Source: an uncultured Eubacteriales bacterium
Lineage (GTDB): Bacteria; Bacillota; Clostridia; Oscillospirales; CAG-272
Assembly (NCBI GenBank): GCA_900542425.1
Contig: UQNQ01000013.1
Span: forward strand, 1-48,699
Direction of reading: 5' to 3'
DNA length: 48,699 nt
Made by a program: the position numbers and the translations under genes
Shown here: positions 7,713 to 17,368 of the stretch, in pieces
Numbering within the stretch: the stretch's first letter is position 1
How the letters are laid out: each line of letters begins with the position of its first letter
The notes under the pieces: model-generated
Seen by the model: the letters and a program-made list of their open reading frames with translations, nothing else
Databases searched by the model: none
What the model was told of the DNA's origin: nothing

Positions 7713-8980
7713 GTACGAGGTATCCTTTCCGTCAATGGTTTGCTTTCATTTCTGAGACGTTCCCCCGAGGAGAACCGGGAAATTGATAGAATAATGCCCA
7801 TTTCCGCGAGCTGCATGACAAGTGCGGTTCCTCCGTAGCTGAAAAAGGGAAGCGCAATGCCGGTTGTCGGAATGGTGGTCGTAACGACCGCAATATTGAG
7901 AAGCGCTTGGAGTCCGACCTTGGCTGTAAGACCTGCTACGAGCAAAGCGGAGAAGGTATCCGGCGCTTTTTTTGCGATGTGGAAGCCGCGCCAGATCAGC
8001 ATGATAAAAAGAGCGATCAGCGTCAGCGCACCGAAGAGCCCAAGCTCTTCGCATACGATGGCAAAGATAAAGTCATTTTGAGGTTCAGGAAGCCATAAAT
8101 GCTTTTGATAGCTGTTACCGAGTCCTACACCGAAAAGACCGCCGGAGCCGATGGCGAGAAGGCTTTCATATGGCTGAAAGCCCTTTCCTAGTAAGTAATC
8201 CTCCGGATGAAGCCACGCGTCAACTCGTGCCTTGGTATAATCGGTAAACAAAATGATTCCGAGTGCTGCTGTACCAAAGGCACCTGCGATACCGCCGATC
8301 CATTTAATGCTTGCTCCTGACATGAAAATCATACATGCGCCAAGTATAAAAAGGATGATGGTTCCGGACATATGTTTTTCAAGCGCAACGGTCACACAGA
8401 CAAATCCAATGATACATGCCGGGATAAAAATACCGTATTTAAAACTTTTCATTCTTGTCGCAAACTTGGATATGTAGAGAGCCAAAAGCAGTACCAAGGC
8501 AAATTTCATGATTTCGGAAGGTTGAAATTGAATCGGACCGATTTCAACCCAGCGTTTTGCTCCTTTTGCTGATGAACCGATCCCGGGTACAAAAACGCAC
8601 CACAGAAGCAGGTAACTGACGCCGAATATCGGAAGCGTCATTTTTTTGAGGAAGCCGTAATCGACGACAGACATTCCGATCATGGCAAGAATTCCGATTA
8701 CTGCCCATACAAGCTGTTTTTTGATAAAATAAAAGCTGTCGCCCATATTGGCTTTTGCGTATACGTAGCCGGAGGAAGATACCATGACGGATCCGAAGCA
8801 GACAAGCAGGACAACGAGAATCAAAAAAGGCTTGTCAACGCCGCCGCGGACACGGTAGACCGTCGTCTCGTCAGAGGAAACAAGCTCATACAGGAATTCT
8901 TTGACCGGATTTTTATGTTCTGCGGGAGCCGAAGGAATACGACTTCCGGTGTATGTTACTTTTTCACCTGTTCTAGCCAC
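7709..8980 (-). CDS. ftsW: Lipid II polymerase FtsW (SEDS family)
   Basis: A polytopic SEDS glycosyltransferase that polymerises septal lipid II with its partner PBP. The GTG at 8980 was chosen because an AGAGGTG site lies just upstream, giving 423 residues; longer starts up to 9112 would run well into mraY. About 60 hydrophilic residues precede the first of roughly ten membrane helices. SEDS landmarks include FQPSEIMKFALVLLLA, a KARVDAWLHPEDYL loop, GGLFGVGLGNSYQKHLWLPEPQNDFIFA, and the C-terminal PTTGIALPFFSYGGTALV. The position between mraY and murG supports FtsW over RodA or SpoVE. The exact start is uncertain. Confidence 0.93.
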   Translation of the reverse strand: MARTGEKVTYTGSRIPSAPAEHKNPVKEFLYELVSSDETTVYRVRGGVDKPFLILVVLLVCFGSVMVSSSGYVYAKANMGDSFYFIKKQLVWAVIGILAMIGMSVVDYGFLKKMTLPIFGVSYLLLWCVFVPGIGSSAKGAKRWVEIGPIQFQPSEIMKFALVLLLALYISKFATRMKSFKYGIFIPACIIGFVCVTVALEKHMSGTIILFILGACMIFMSGASIKWIGGIAGAFGTAALGIILFTDYTKARVDAWLHPEDYLLGKGFQPYESLLAIGSGGLFGVGLGNSYQKHLWLPEPQNDFIFAIVCEELGLFGALTLIALFIMLIWRGFHIAKKAPDTFSALLVAGLTAKVGLQALLNIAVVTTTIPTTGIALPFFSYGGTALVMQLAEMGIILSISRFSSGERLRNESKPLTERIPRT

Positions 8981-9027
8981 CTTAGCACCTCTTTTTCGAT
9001 TGAATAAATATAGTTTAACCGTTTCTT

Positions 9028-10029
9028 TTACAGAAAGCAATAGGAAAAAATTGACATAACGACGGTGAGCGTAATCGCGAACGCTACGATTGCGGGTTCG
9101 CTCCATCCGCATTTTTCAAAATGGTGATGGATCGGAGCCATTTTAAAAAGTCTTTTTCCGTGTGTCAACTTAAAGAATCCAACCTGAAGAATAACAGATA
9201 CCGCTTCTATGACATAGAAAAGTCCGACTGCAAGAATAATGAGAGGACAACGTAAGAGAAAGGAAAGTCCGGCTATCATGCCTCCGAGAAAAAGGGAACC
9301 GGTATCTCCCATGAAAACTCTGGCAGGATGCCAGTTATATACCAAAAAACCGATGCAGGCGCCAAAGGCCATTCCCGCAAGAAATGCCAATGTTTCACTG
9401 CTTGCATTGTCAGAAGACAGGAGGGAAGGAAGCCGGAAGCCGCATACCGCAAAGAAAGCTGCTGCAACCGCTGTGACAGAAGCGCAAAGTCCGTCAATGC
9501 CATCCGTTAAATTGACGCTGTTGTTGATACCGACGATAAAGATAATAGCGAAGCCGTAATAGGCAACACCCAAATCGATGGTTTTGTGAAAGAAAGGAAA
9601 GGTCACTTCCGTATCAAGACCGCCATACAGCGTCATAAGAAAAAGATATGCCGCAGCGACGATAACCTGAAACAAAAATTTCTGATAAGCGCGCAAACCT
9701 TCATTTTGTTTTTTGAGCAGCTTTGCACGGTCATCGATAAAGCCTACGGCACCGAACGCTGTTGCCATTCCGACCGTGATCCAAACGCCGGGGAGTTCTT
9801 CTTTCGGAAAAACAAAAATCGAAAATAAGCCGCATAGGACAAGAATGGGGACAATGAAGAAAAGTCCGCCCATTGTGGGCGTACCTTCCTTGGATTTATG
9901 CCATCTCGGTCCGATTTCAAGTATCGGCTGTCCCATCTTCCGGCTGATTAATGCGGGAATGAATTTTTTTGACAAAATCACTGTTAAAAGAAATGTCGCG
10001 ACAACCGATAAAATGAATATTGGCAGCAT
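9028..10029 (-). CDS. mraY: Phospho-MurNAc-pentapeptide translocase MraY
   Basis: Couples UDP-MurNAc-pentapeptide to undecaprenyl phosphate, forming lipid I in the membrane. The 333-residue polytopic protein contains the diagnostic motifs of the family: HKSKEGTPTMGG, the first aspartate pair VGFIDDRAK, NLTDGIDGL, the GDTGSLFLGG loop, and the histidine motif HHHFEKCGWSE. About ten membrane helices are evident. murD, which often follows mraY, is missing: the 47-nt gap leads directly to ftsW. Confidence 0.97.
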   Translation of the reverse strand: MLPIFILSVVATFLLTVILSKKFIPALISRKMGQPILEIGPRWHKSKEGTPTMGGLFFIVPILVLCGLFSIFVFPKEELPGVWITVGMATAFGAVGFIDDRAKLLKKQNEGLRAYQKFLFQVIVAAAYLFLMTLYGGLDTEVTFPFFHKTIDLGVAYYGFAIIFIVGINNSVNLTDGIDGLCASVTAVAAAFFAVCGFRLPSLLSSDNASSETLAFLAGMAFGACIGFLVYNWHPARVFMGDTGSLFLGGMIAGLSFLLRCPLIILAVGLFYVIEAVSVILQVGFFKLTHGKRLFKMAPIHHHFEKCGWSEPAIVAFAITLTVVMSIFSYCFL

Positions 10030-10041
10030 ATGTTCTCTCCG

Positions 10042-11445
10042 TTAAATCAACTTAATCACTCTCTCGAGTTCCATGGCGCGGCTTGCTTTGAAAAGCACGG
10101 CGTCTCCCTTTCCGATAATAGATTTAATGATATCCGCCGCTTTTTCGGCATTTTCCGTGTCCTCAATGATGGTGATATTTTCTTTTTTCATGCCTGCGGC
10201 GAGCGCACCCTCCGCGATATCACGTGCTGCTTTTCCGAAAGTGATAAGACGCTTTACGCCTCTTCTTGCCGCTTCGTTCCCAATATCAAAATGGGCTTCT
10301 TTTGAGACATGACCGAGTTCAAGCATGTCGCCGAGCACGGCAACGGAACGCAGTTTTTTCTTGCTAGCGGTATGGCAAAGAACGTCCAGTCCTGCGGACA
10401 TGGATTCTGGGTTGGCGTTATAACAGTCCTCAATGATGGTGATACCGTTTTTCTCTTCGATATGCTGTCTCATTTCCGCAGGAGAAAAATTGAGAAGTCC
10501 ATAGCGGATTTTCTCTTCCGGAATGCCAAGCAGAATACCGCATACACAAGCGACAAGCGCATTGTAAATGTTATGGCGTCCAATGACATTAATCCGCACG
10601 TTATTCATGATTTCACCGTCATGCAGGCGAATGTCGAACAGCATATGCTCCGCAAACATGCGGATGTTTTCGGCACTGTATACGCAATCAGAATTCTCAA
10701 TCCCGACGTAGATTTTGCATACTCCATCGGTATTTACGTCACGCAGCAGGGGATCATCTCCGTTGAGAATCAAGATCCCTCCGGGTTTCATTCCGCCCAA
10801 AATCTCCATTTTGGCATCCCGGATATTCTCACGGGAACCGAGATTTTCCATATGAGCGGTTCCGATTCCGGTAATAACGGAAATATCCGGTTCTACCATT
10901 TTGGAAAGCTCCGAAATCTCTCCGCGGTGATTCATCCCCATTTCCACGACAAGTGCCTTGTGAACAGCGGTAAGTCCAAGCAGCGTCAAGGGCAGACCAA
11001 TCTCATTGTTATAGTTGCCCTTGGTTTCGTTCGTTTTATATTTTGTGTCAAGAACGGAATAAATAAACTGCTTGGTTGTGGTTTTCCCGACACTTCCTGT
11101 GACAGCGACAGAGATGGTGCGGAAAAGCTGCTTATAAGCGTGTGCAATTTTCCCAAGCGCGCGTCTGGTATCTTCCACAACGACGCAGGGAATGGTGCAG
11201 CCCTCGGGAATCCGTTCCACCACGGCAAATACTGCGCCGGCTTTGATTGCGGCGTCAATAAAATCATGTCCGTCGAATTTATCGCCTCTCAGAGCAATAA
11301 AAGCGTCTGCCTTTTTTGTCGTTCGGGAATCAATAGAAATCCCGAAAGCTGTCAGGCGATTGTCGGAGGTTCCGCTTATGGTCCCGCATGCGGATTTTGC
11401 GAGCATTTCAATGGTGATTCCGCTGTCATTCAGGCTCAGATACAT
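10042..11445 (-). CDS. murF: UDP-MurNAc-tripeptide:D-Ala-D-Ala ligase MurF
   Basis: The cytoplasmic ATP-dependent ligase that adds D-Ala-D-Ala to UDP-MurNAc-tripeptide, completing the pentapeptide. The 467 residues follow the three-domain Mur ligase plan: an N-terminal UDP-binding domain with SIDSRTTK and ALRGDKFDGHDF, the ATP-binding loop TGSVGKTTTK at 116-125, the VEMGMNHRGEI motif, and a C-terminal domain with EDCYNANPESM and LGDMLELG. It lies 9 nt after murE and 12 nt before mraY, in the middle of the operon. Confidence 0.97.
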   Translation of the reverse strand: MYLSLNDSGITIEMLAKSACGTISGTSDNRLTAFGISIDSRTTKKADAFIALRGDKFDGHDFIDAAIKAGAVFAVVERIPEGCTIPCVVVEDTRRALGKIAHAYKQLFRTISVAVTGSVGKTTTKQFIYSVLDTKYKTNETKGNYNNEIGLPLTLLGLTAVHKALVVEMGMNHRGEISELSKMVEPDISVITGIGTAHMENLGSRENIRDAKMEILGGMKPGGILILNGDDPLLRDVNTDGVCKIYVGIENSDCVYSAENIRMFAEHMLFDIRLHDGEIMNNVRINVIGRHNIYNALVACVCGILLGIPEEKIRYGLLNFSPAEMRQHIEEKNGITIIEDCYNANPESMSAGLDVLCHTASKKKLRSVAVLGDMLELGHVSKEAHFDIGNEAARRGVKRLITFGKAARDIAEGALAAGMKKENITIIEDTENAEKAADIIKSIIGKGDAVLFKASRAMELERVIKLI

Positions 11446-11454
11446 TTTTCTATC

Positions 11455-12906
11455 CTATCCTTTTAGTATTTGATATACGATCTCCCGTTCGGAAAAATGA
11501 TGTTTCCCGGATTTATCGCAGATATAATTTTCATGTCCTTTTCCTGCAAGCAGGATGATTTCTCCTGCCGCAGCATGTGATACGGCGTATTCAATTGCTT
11601 TTTTACGATCCGTAATGCAGATATGTTTTTTTTCTTTCATTCCGCTGACAATATCAGCGATGATGGTCTCTGGATCCTCACCGCGAGGGTTGTCGCTTGT
11701 AACAATGATCGTGTCGGCAAAGCGTTCTGCCGTTCGTCCCATTTCCGGACGCTTTCCATGATCCCGTTCTCCTCCGGCTCCGAACAATACGGTAAGTTTT
11801 TTTGTGAGCGGACGCAGTGCCGAAAGCACTTTTTCCAGCGCATCCGGAGTGTGTGCGTAATCGATGAAGACGGAAAATTTCGTGCCGGTATCCAGTTTTT
11901 CCAGACGTCCGGGTGGTGCGGTAAGGCTGTGGGCCGCATCGGACAGAATTTTTGTCGGAATTCCGGCAAGTTTTGCCGCAGCGATGGCCGCAGCGCTGTT
12001 GTATACATTGAATCCGCCGATGAGAGGCGCTTCAATCGGAATGCATTCTCCTTCATATGTATGGAGCAAATATCGTATACCGTGTGCCGTTTGCTCGATT
12101 TCATCCATGAAAAATTCAGTTTCCCGTTTTTTTTCAGAGTAATAATAGACATCCCCGCTCGATGCGAAGCCCATATATCGCGACTCGGCATCATCGTCGT
12201 TGAGAAGAGCGTTCCGGCAGCTTCGGAAAAGTTCTGCTTTTGCGTCTCTATAGGCCTCCCATGTCTTGTGATAATCAAGGTGATCACGGGAAAGATTGGT
12301 GAAGATGCCGACTTCGAATGTAAGTCCGAACAGCCGCTCCTGCGAAATCGCATGAGAGGAGGCTTCCATGACGGCAAACGTATTGCCGGCTTTTTTCATT
12401 TCTGAAAGCAGAGGGTAGAGTTCTTCAGGCGGCGGCGTTGTGTAATCGGAGATTGAGGTATGTTCACCGTCCGAATATTCCACGGTGCCGATGAGCCCCG
12501 TGCCGTATCCTGCCAAACGGAACAGCTCTGAAAGAAAATAAGAAACAGAGGTTTTTCCGTTGGTTCCGGTCACGGCGAAAAGCCGAAGAGCTTTCTGAGG
12601 TTCTCCAAGGACTCGGCTCCATGCGAGCGCGTAAGCACGGCGTACATTTTCCACTTCAATGACGGGAATTCCCATGCGTCCGGCTCTGGCAGTACCGCCT
12701 TTGGCAGTGACGATTGCGGAAGCTCCGGCACTTTTTGCTTCTCCAATATAGGAAAAGCCGCTTTGCTTCACTCCGTCCGTACAGAAGAAAACGTCACCGG
12801 GAGTGAGCTTTCTGGAATCCCGGCAAGGCAGGCCGACGATAAAATCGGCGGCAGACATGGCAGAATTGAGAATTTCGTTTTGATGAAGAATTTGAGAAAG
12901 GCGCAT
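11455..12906 (-). CDS. murE: UDP-MurNAc-L-Ala-D-Glu ligase MurE, meso-DAP type
   Basis: Adds the third amino acid to the peptidoglycan stem peptide. The 483-residue Mur ligase has the ATP loop GTNGKTS at 114-120, the EASSHAISQERL motif, the NLSRDHLDYHKTWEAYRDAK region whose lysine is normally carbamylated, and DNPRGEDP near residue 400. DNPR is the signature associated with meso-diaminopimelate addition, as opposed to lysine enzymes, so meso-DAP is predicted for this organism's wall. It follows the PBP gene with a 71-nt gap. Confidence 0.96.
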   Translation of the reverse strand: MRLSQILHQNEILNSAMSAADFIVGLPCRDSRKLTPGDVFFCTDGVKQSGFSYIGEAKSAGASAIVTAKGGTARAGRMGIPVIEVENVRRAYALAWSRVLGEPQKALRLFAVTGTNGKTSVSYFLSELFRLAGYGTGLIGTVEYSDGEHTSISDYTTPPPEELYPLLSEMKKAGNTFAVMEASSHAISQERLFGLTFEVGIFTNLSRDHLDYHKTWEAYRDAKAELFRSCRNALLNDDDAESRYMGFASSGDVYYYSEKKRETEFFMDEIEQTAHGIRYLLHTYEGECIPIEAPLIGGFNVYNSAAAIAAAKLAGIPTKILSDAAHSLTAPPGRLEKLDTGTKFSVFIDYAHTPDALEKVLSALRPLTKKLTVLFGAGGERDHGKRPEMGRTAERFADTIIVTSDNPRGEDPETIIADIVSGMKEKKHICITDRKKAIEYAVSHAAAGEIILLAGKGHENYICDKSGKHHFSEREIVYQILKG

Positions 12907-12977
12907 AAGTCCTCCGAATGTTGAATTTTTTAGATTGTTACATCCGGATTTTTGCGCGAGTCCTTTTTTTCATGCGG

Positions 12978-15236
12978 CTAATCAGCAGTGTCCATATGCC
13001 GGAATTCCACTGTGATAACCGTGCCTTTGGATGCGATTGTACCAGCTGAAATGGATTGACTGATTGCGACGGCGCCTGCCCCGCCGGTGGCTCCTGTCAG
13101 GTGGATGTTAAAGCCGGCATCCGTTAAGGCTTTGTTTGCTTGCGCCGCGGTTTTTCCGATAATATTTGGGACAACAGCCGTTTTTTCAGCGGCGGTGTCG
13201 CTGGTATAGAGAATCACTTTGCCGTTTTCTTTGGAAAGTGTACTGCCGGAGGCCGGGACCTGATTGATTACACTGGTGCCGTTTCCAACAATCTCATAAG
13301 AGAGATTGGATGTATTAAGACGGCTGATGGCTTCGTCAAGTGACATACCACGGAAGTTCGGCAGATCCATTTCCATGGTGGCAAGCTCGCTTTCCGTATA
13401 TTGCGGCTCAATGCCGAGATAGGGAAGAACATCGCCAAGAAGTTTAGATATGTAAGGCGCCGCAACCGTGCTTCCGTAAATGGAACCGATGGTAGGTTCG
13501 TCAACAATGATGATGCATACGACCTGGGGATCGTCTGCCGGTGCGTATGCAACGGTAGAGGCGATTCTTTTGTTTGTCGTGCCTTTTTCAGAAGTACCGG
13601 TTTTAGCTGCTACGGAATATCCTTTGACATAGGCGTTTTTGGCGCCGCCGTCCCCGGATACGCCTTCCGCGAGAATTTGACTGATGGTCGAAGCGGTTTC
13701 TTCGCTGATGACTTGACGGACAACATTGGTACCAAAGGATGCGAGTACATTGCCGTCATCATCCACGATTTCCTTGACTACATGAGGCGTAACAAGTGTT
13801 CCGCCATTGGCAACGGCAGCAACTGCCGTAATTTGTTGGAGCGCGGTTACATTGTATCTCTGTCCAAATGCGTAAACTGCAAGATCGACATTGGTCATAT
13901 CTTCTTCTTTGGCATAAATGGAACCTGCTTCGCCGGGAAGATCGATCCCGGTTTTGGAATCCAAGCCGAAAGCGGAGAAATAATCGCAGAAACATGAAAT
14001 TCCGATCCGTTCTGCAAGTTGCATCATCACGGGATTGCAGGACTGCTGAAGACCTTCGGCAAAGGTAAGTACGCCATGCCCTGTGGTTTTATGGCATTTG
14101 ATCGGACGAGACCATCCTTGAACCATATAGGAGCCGGTACAGGTAAAACGTTCGTTGATGGTTGCAAGCTTTTCCTCGAGAGCCATGGATGTCGTAAAAA
14201 TTTTAGAGGTGGAACCTGGCTCATAGGTATCTGTTAAGCATTTATTGTTCCACATGGAGAACATTAGGTTTGACGCGTATTTTTGATATTCTTCGGAATC
14301 CTCTCCATATTCCGCCGCATAAGCGGCGAGCGCGTCGTCATAATAGTCCGGAAGCGTATAGGGATCATTGAGATCATAATAGGGATACGTCGCCATCGCG
14401 TAAATTTCGCCGGTATTCGGATCCATGACAATCCCGCAGGCTCGCGCCTCGCATCCGGATTCAATCGCCGCTTCCTCTAAATATTTTTCAAGAAAACTTT
14501 GAATTTTATAGTCAATGGTTGTAACGAGATTGGCACCGTTCTGTGCATCTATGTAGGTTTCATAATTATATGGCATGGATCCGCCGGTGCCGTCTTTTGC
14601 AGACAGAATTTTTCCGGAGATACCGGAGAGGGCAGTATTGTACTGATATTCCAGACCGTATCTTCCGCCGTCCGCACCACAGAAGCCGATTACGTGAGAG
14701 GCGAGCGTGCCGAACGGATATACGCGGCTGGTTGTTTCCACGAGATGAATGGAAGAAAGGTCATTGTCAATGATGAATTGACGGACTTTATCCGCGGTTT
14801 CTTTTTCAACATTTTTTTTGATGGTTCTGTCACGATACTGCGTTTTCTGTGCTTCGCCGTAAACAAAGTCATAATCCACATCGAGTATTTCCGAAAGCCC
14901 TTTTGCTACAAGCGCGCGCTCGGCATCGTCTTCCATGACATGAGGATCAATAAAAATACGTTCTGTTGTGTAATTGGCGGCGAGAACGACGCCGTTTCTG
15001 TCGGTAATTTGTCCCCGCTTTGCGGTAACAGTGGTTTCATAAACCATCTGCTCGAGCACGAGCCGTCTGTAATCCTTGTGTTTTATGATTTGCAGATAAA
15101 AAAGCCTGCCGATAATGATTGCGGCAAAAAATGTACACACGGAAAAAAGTATAAAAGACCGTACACGAATGGTACGGGACGGCCTGCCGATGATCGAGCT
15201 CGGTTTGGAAAATCCGGATTCATTGCCTTTTTGCAT
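12978..15236 (-). CDS. Class B penicillin-binding protein with PASTA repeats (SpoVD/PBP2x-like)
   Basis: A septal or sporulation transpeptidase partner of a SEDS protein. The frame opens at 15338, but no ribosome site precedes that ATG; the ATG at 15236 has GAAAGGA 12 nt upstream and gives 752 residues, so it is preferred with moderate certainty. A membrane helix (about 27-50) precedes a dimerisation domain (GQITDRNGVVLA). The transpeptidase domain carries STSK at 342-345 (nucleophile Ser342), SCN at 399-401 and KTG at 545-547. Two C-terminal PASTA domains follow (from about 610 and 680). The location after ftsL is that of ftsI, while PASTA repeats occur in both PBP2x and SpoVD. Which role it plays cannot be decided from sequence. 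Confidence 0.92.
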   Translation of the reverse strand: MQKGNESGFSKPSSIIGRPSRTIRVRSFILFSVCTFFAAIIIGRLFYLQIIKHKDYRRLVLEQMVYETTVTAKRGQITDRNGVVLAANYTTERIFIDPHVMEDDAERALVAKGLSEILDVDYDFVYGEAQKTQYRDRTIKKNVEKETADKVRQFIIDNDLSSIHLVETTSRVYPFGTLASHVIGFCGADGGRYGLEYQYNTALSGISGKILSAKDGTGGSMPYNYETYIDAQNGANLVTTIDYKIQSFLEKYLEEAAIESGCEARACGIVMDPNTGEIYAMATYPYYDLNDPYTLPDYYDDALAAYAAEYGEDSEEYQKYASNLMFSMWNNKCLTDTYEPGSTSKIFTTSMALEEKLATINERFTCTGSYMVQGWSRPIKCHKTTGHGVLTFAEGLQQSCNPVMMQLAERIGISCFCDYFSAFGLDSKTGIDLPGEAGSIYAKEEDMTNVDLAVYAFGQRYNVTALQQITAVAAVANGGTLVTPHVVKEIVDDDGNVLASFGTNVVRQVISEETASTISQILAEGVSGDGGAKNAYVKGYSVAAKTGTSEKGTTNKRIASTVAYAPADDPQVVCIIIVDEPTIGSIYGSTVAAPYISKLLGDVLPYLGIEPQYTESELATMEMDLPNFRGMSLDEAISRLNTSNLSYEIVGNGTSVINQVPASGSTLSKENGKVILYTSDTAAEKTAVVPNIIGKTAAQANKALTDAGFNIHLTGATGGAGAVAISQSISAGTIASKGTVITVEFRHMDTAD

Positions 15237-15449
15237 GCTATGATCGATTCCTTTCGCCCGAATATAAACTTTTTCCCTCAATCGTGAAAGAAACGCTTCT
15301 GAATTTGACGCTGTGATTCTATCACGCCGGTAATTCATTATATTTTTTTAGGAAAAATTTATGCTTTTTTTCCGCTTTTATTTAAAAAAACAGAAGAATT
15401 TATTGTCATGCAGTGCGGAAAAAGCAGATATGGCTTGTCCTCTAACATA

Positions 15450-15851
15450 TTATGGAGTATTTTCTTCTGCGGAAGATGTTTTTTCTTCATCTAAAATAAC
15501 GGTTTGTCCGTTGCCTTTGGAAAGTCCAAGATCCCGAGCTGTATTTTCAATTTCTTCAAAAGAATATTTGCGGTCCAGTTCGCCTTGAAGTGTGTCTTTT
15601 TCCGAAGAAAGTGTGATAAGCTCTTTTTTCATGCTGGCAATTTCTGCGGAAATATTGGAAACTTTGATGAAAGCGAAAACCAAAGCGAGAAACAGAATGG
15701 TTGCGGCAAATGAACAAACCACCACCGCGGTTGGAAACGGTGTTTTTTCTCCTTTTACAGTCCGGTAGCCTTTTCCGCCGGTAAAGATATCCCGCAGCAA
15801 TTTTGCGAGGGAACTTTGCTTTTTTTGTTTCGGAGAATATTCGGATTTCAT
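15450..15851 (-). CDS. ftsL: FtsL/DivIC-like division protein
   Basis: A 133-residue bitopic protein with a basic cytoplasmic segment (about 1-38), one membrane helix (about 42-63) and an extracytoplasmic coiled coil (about 66-100, NISAEIASMKKELITLSSEK). The conserved C-terminal stretch IENTARDLGLSKG is typical of FtsL and DivIC. These proteins bind FtsQ/DivIB and help activate the septal synthase. The position between rsmH and the class B PBP gene is the classical ftsL locus. The tail is rich in Glu and Ser. Sequence identity in this family is low, so the call rests on architecture and position. Confidence 0.83.
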   Translation of the reverse strand: MKSEYSPKQKKQSSLAKLLRDIFTGGKGYRTVKGEKTPFPTAVVVCSFAATILFLALVFAFIKVSNISAEIASMKKELITLSSEKDTLQGELDRKYSFEEIENTARDLGLSKGNGQTVILDEEKTSSAEENTP

Positions 15852-15894
15852 AAAGCGTATCCTTTATTTCATCCTTCCGAAATTTTCTGCGTAA

Positions 15895-16833
15895 TTACAG
15901 TTTTTCTGCCACCCGCAGCTTAGCGCTATGTGAGCGATGATTGACAGATTGTTCTTCTGCGCTCGGAAGGATGGGCTTTTTTGTGAGAATTTTCATTTTT
16001 GGCTTTCTGCCGCATACGCAAACAGGGTATGAGGGTGGACAAACACAGCCCGTTGCAAGCTCTGTAAACGCATGCTTGATAAGACGATCCTCAAGTGAAT
16101 GAAACGTGATGACGGCGATTCTGCCGCCCGGATTTAAGTATTCCGAAATTTTTTGGATGGTTGGCTCCAAAATGGAAAGCTCGTGATTGACCTCAATACG
16201 GATTGCCTGAAAGGTCTTTTTTGCCGGATGATGTCCAACGGCAAGCAGCTTTTTTGGAGTAACACTTTTGATGATTTCCACAAGCTCTTCTGTTGTCTCG
16301 ATTGGACGAACCATTCTCGCCTTTTGAATCGCAGAGGCGATACGTTTTGCGTTCGGTTCCTCACCGTATTCGGAAAAAATGCGGATGAGTTCCGATTCCG
16401 GATAAGTGTTGACAAGGTCATAGGCTGAAAACGATGCGTCCGTATTCATCCGCATGTCAAGCGGCGCCGATGCTTGATAGGAAAAACCTCGTTCCGGGGT
16501 ATCCAGTTGATAAGAAGAGACGCCGAGATCCAAAAGCGCTCCGTCGATCCGGGAAATTTGGAGTGAGTCTAAAATATCTCCGATGTTGGAAAAATTGTCC
16601 TTGACGAACCGGATCTTATCTTTATATAAGGAAAGTCTGTTTTCGGCAGCCTTGATTGCGCACTCATCCTGATCGATACAGACAAGAATACCTTTATCAA
16701 GCTGTTTGGCAATTTCCAGTGAATGTCCTCCACCACCGAGTGTGCAATCGACATAGATGCCATTGGGCTGTATATTCAGAGCTTTGATGGATTCCGTAAG
16801 CAGCACGGGAATATGAGAATAATTTTTATCCAT
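15895..16833 (-). CDS. rsmH: 16S rRNA (cytosine1402-N4)-methyltransferase RsmH
   Basis: Methylates N4 of C1402 in the 16S rRNA decoding centre using S-adenosylmethionine. The 312 residues start with the family hallmark HIPVLLTE and have the SAM-binding motif VDCTLGGGGHS at about 28-38. They also show DGALLDLGVSSYQLD, RGFSY, AVITFHSLEDRLIK and, near the end, NHRSHSAKLRVAEK. It begins 14 nt downstream of mraZ and is the second gene of the dcw transcript (also named mraW). Confidence 0.97.
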   Translation of the reverse strand: MDKNYSHIPVLLTESIKALNIQPNGIYVDCTLGGGGHSLEIAKQLDKGILVCIDQDECAIKAAENRLSLYKDKIRFVKDNFSNIGDILDSLQISRIDGALLDLGVSSYQLDTPERGFSYQASAPLDMRMNTDASFSAYDLVNTYPESELIRIFSEYGEEPNAKRIASAIQKARMVRPIETTEELVEIIKSVTPKKLLAVGHHPAKKTFQAIRIEVNHELSILEPTIQKISEYLNPGGRIAVITFHSLEDRLIKHAFTELATGCVCPPSYPVCVCGRKPKMKILTKKPILPSAEEQSVNHRSHSAKLRVAEKL

Positions 16834-16847
16834 AGGGCTTCTCCGGA

Positions 16848-17267
16848 TTAGCAGCCAAGAGCGACCATCAGGTCTTCAATTTCCTCTGAGCTTTCCAGCT
16901 CGCTTTCCTGCTTCCATGCTTCTTCAGACCAGATCTCAAGATAGGAACCGAGTCCAAGAATAACGGCGTTTTTATCAATGCCAGCGTAGTCCCGCAGATT
17001 CTGAACGATGTTGATGCGTCCCTGCGCGTCGACTGTGACGTCAGAAGCATTTCCGAAAATGAAACGTCTGATTTTAACTGCCTGTGCTTGCGGAAGTTCT
17101 TCGATTTTAGCAGTGAATTTTTCCCATTCTGCCATCGGATAGACGGTGATACATTTCGCGGTTCCGCGTGTGATAACAAAAGTATCGCCAAGTTCATCAC
17201 GATATTTTGCTGGGACAAAAATGCGTCCTTTGGCATCTACCGTGTGCGCATACTGACCGAGAAACAT
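16848..17267 (-). CDS. mraZ: MraZ transcriptional regulator
   Basis: A double AbrB-fold DNA-binding protein that usually represses its own dcw operon. The frame is open to 17348, but the ATG at 17267 begins the conserved MFLGQYAHTVDAKGR and has an AAAGGA site upstream, giving 139 residues, the normal family length. The two repeats share the DXXGR core (DAKGRIFVPAKYRD at about 11-24 and DAQGRINIVQNLRDYA at about 80-95). A C-terminal extension is Glu-rich. Upstream lie GTGG repeats and a strong promoter, consistent with autoregulation. Confidence 0.96.
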   Translation of the reverse strand: MFLGQYAHTVDAKGRIFVPAKYRDELGDTFVITRGTAKCITVYPMAEWEKFTAKIEELPQAQAVKIRRFIFGNASDVTVDAQGRINIVQNLRDYAGIDKNAVILGLGSYLEIWSEEAWKQESELESSEEIEDLMVALGC

Positions 17268-17302
17268 ATTTTTCACCGTCCTTTCTGTTGTGAACTGCCA
17301 TT

Positions 17303-17358
17303 GTGGAAAACTCCGTGGAAATTGTGGAAAACCTCCACTTTCCACCACAATTAACCAC
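17303..17358 (-). promoter_or_regulatory. Putative MraZ operator: clustered GTGG boxes
   Basis: Between the promoter and the mraZ start are seven GTGG units. Three are on the plus strand as GTGGAAA (17303, 17315, 17324) and four on the minus strand (17358-17355, 17348-17345, 17345-17342, 17338-17335). MraZ proteins are known to bind short repeated TGG-containing boxes just ahead of their own gene, so this is the expected operator. The mixed orientation and unequal spacing (12, 9; 10, 3, 7) are unusual. Confidence 0.55.
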
Positions 17359-17368
17359 TTGTATTATC

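Noticed and set aside
8981..9112. N-terminal extension of FtsW into mraY
   Set aside because: It would overlap mraY by 85 nt and lacks a better ribosome site than the GTG at 8980.
10309..11466. 385-codon open frame on the plus strand
   Set aside because: It lies entirely opposite murF, whose motifs are all intact. Its protein is rich in Phe, His, Cys and Asn with no recognisable domain, as expected for an antisense shadow.
14499..15287. 262-codon open frame on the plus strand
   Set aside because: It is antisense to the PBP gene, without ribosome site or motif.
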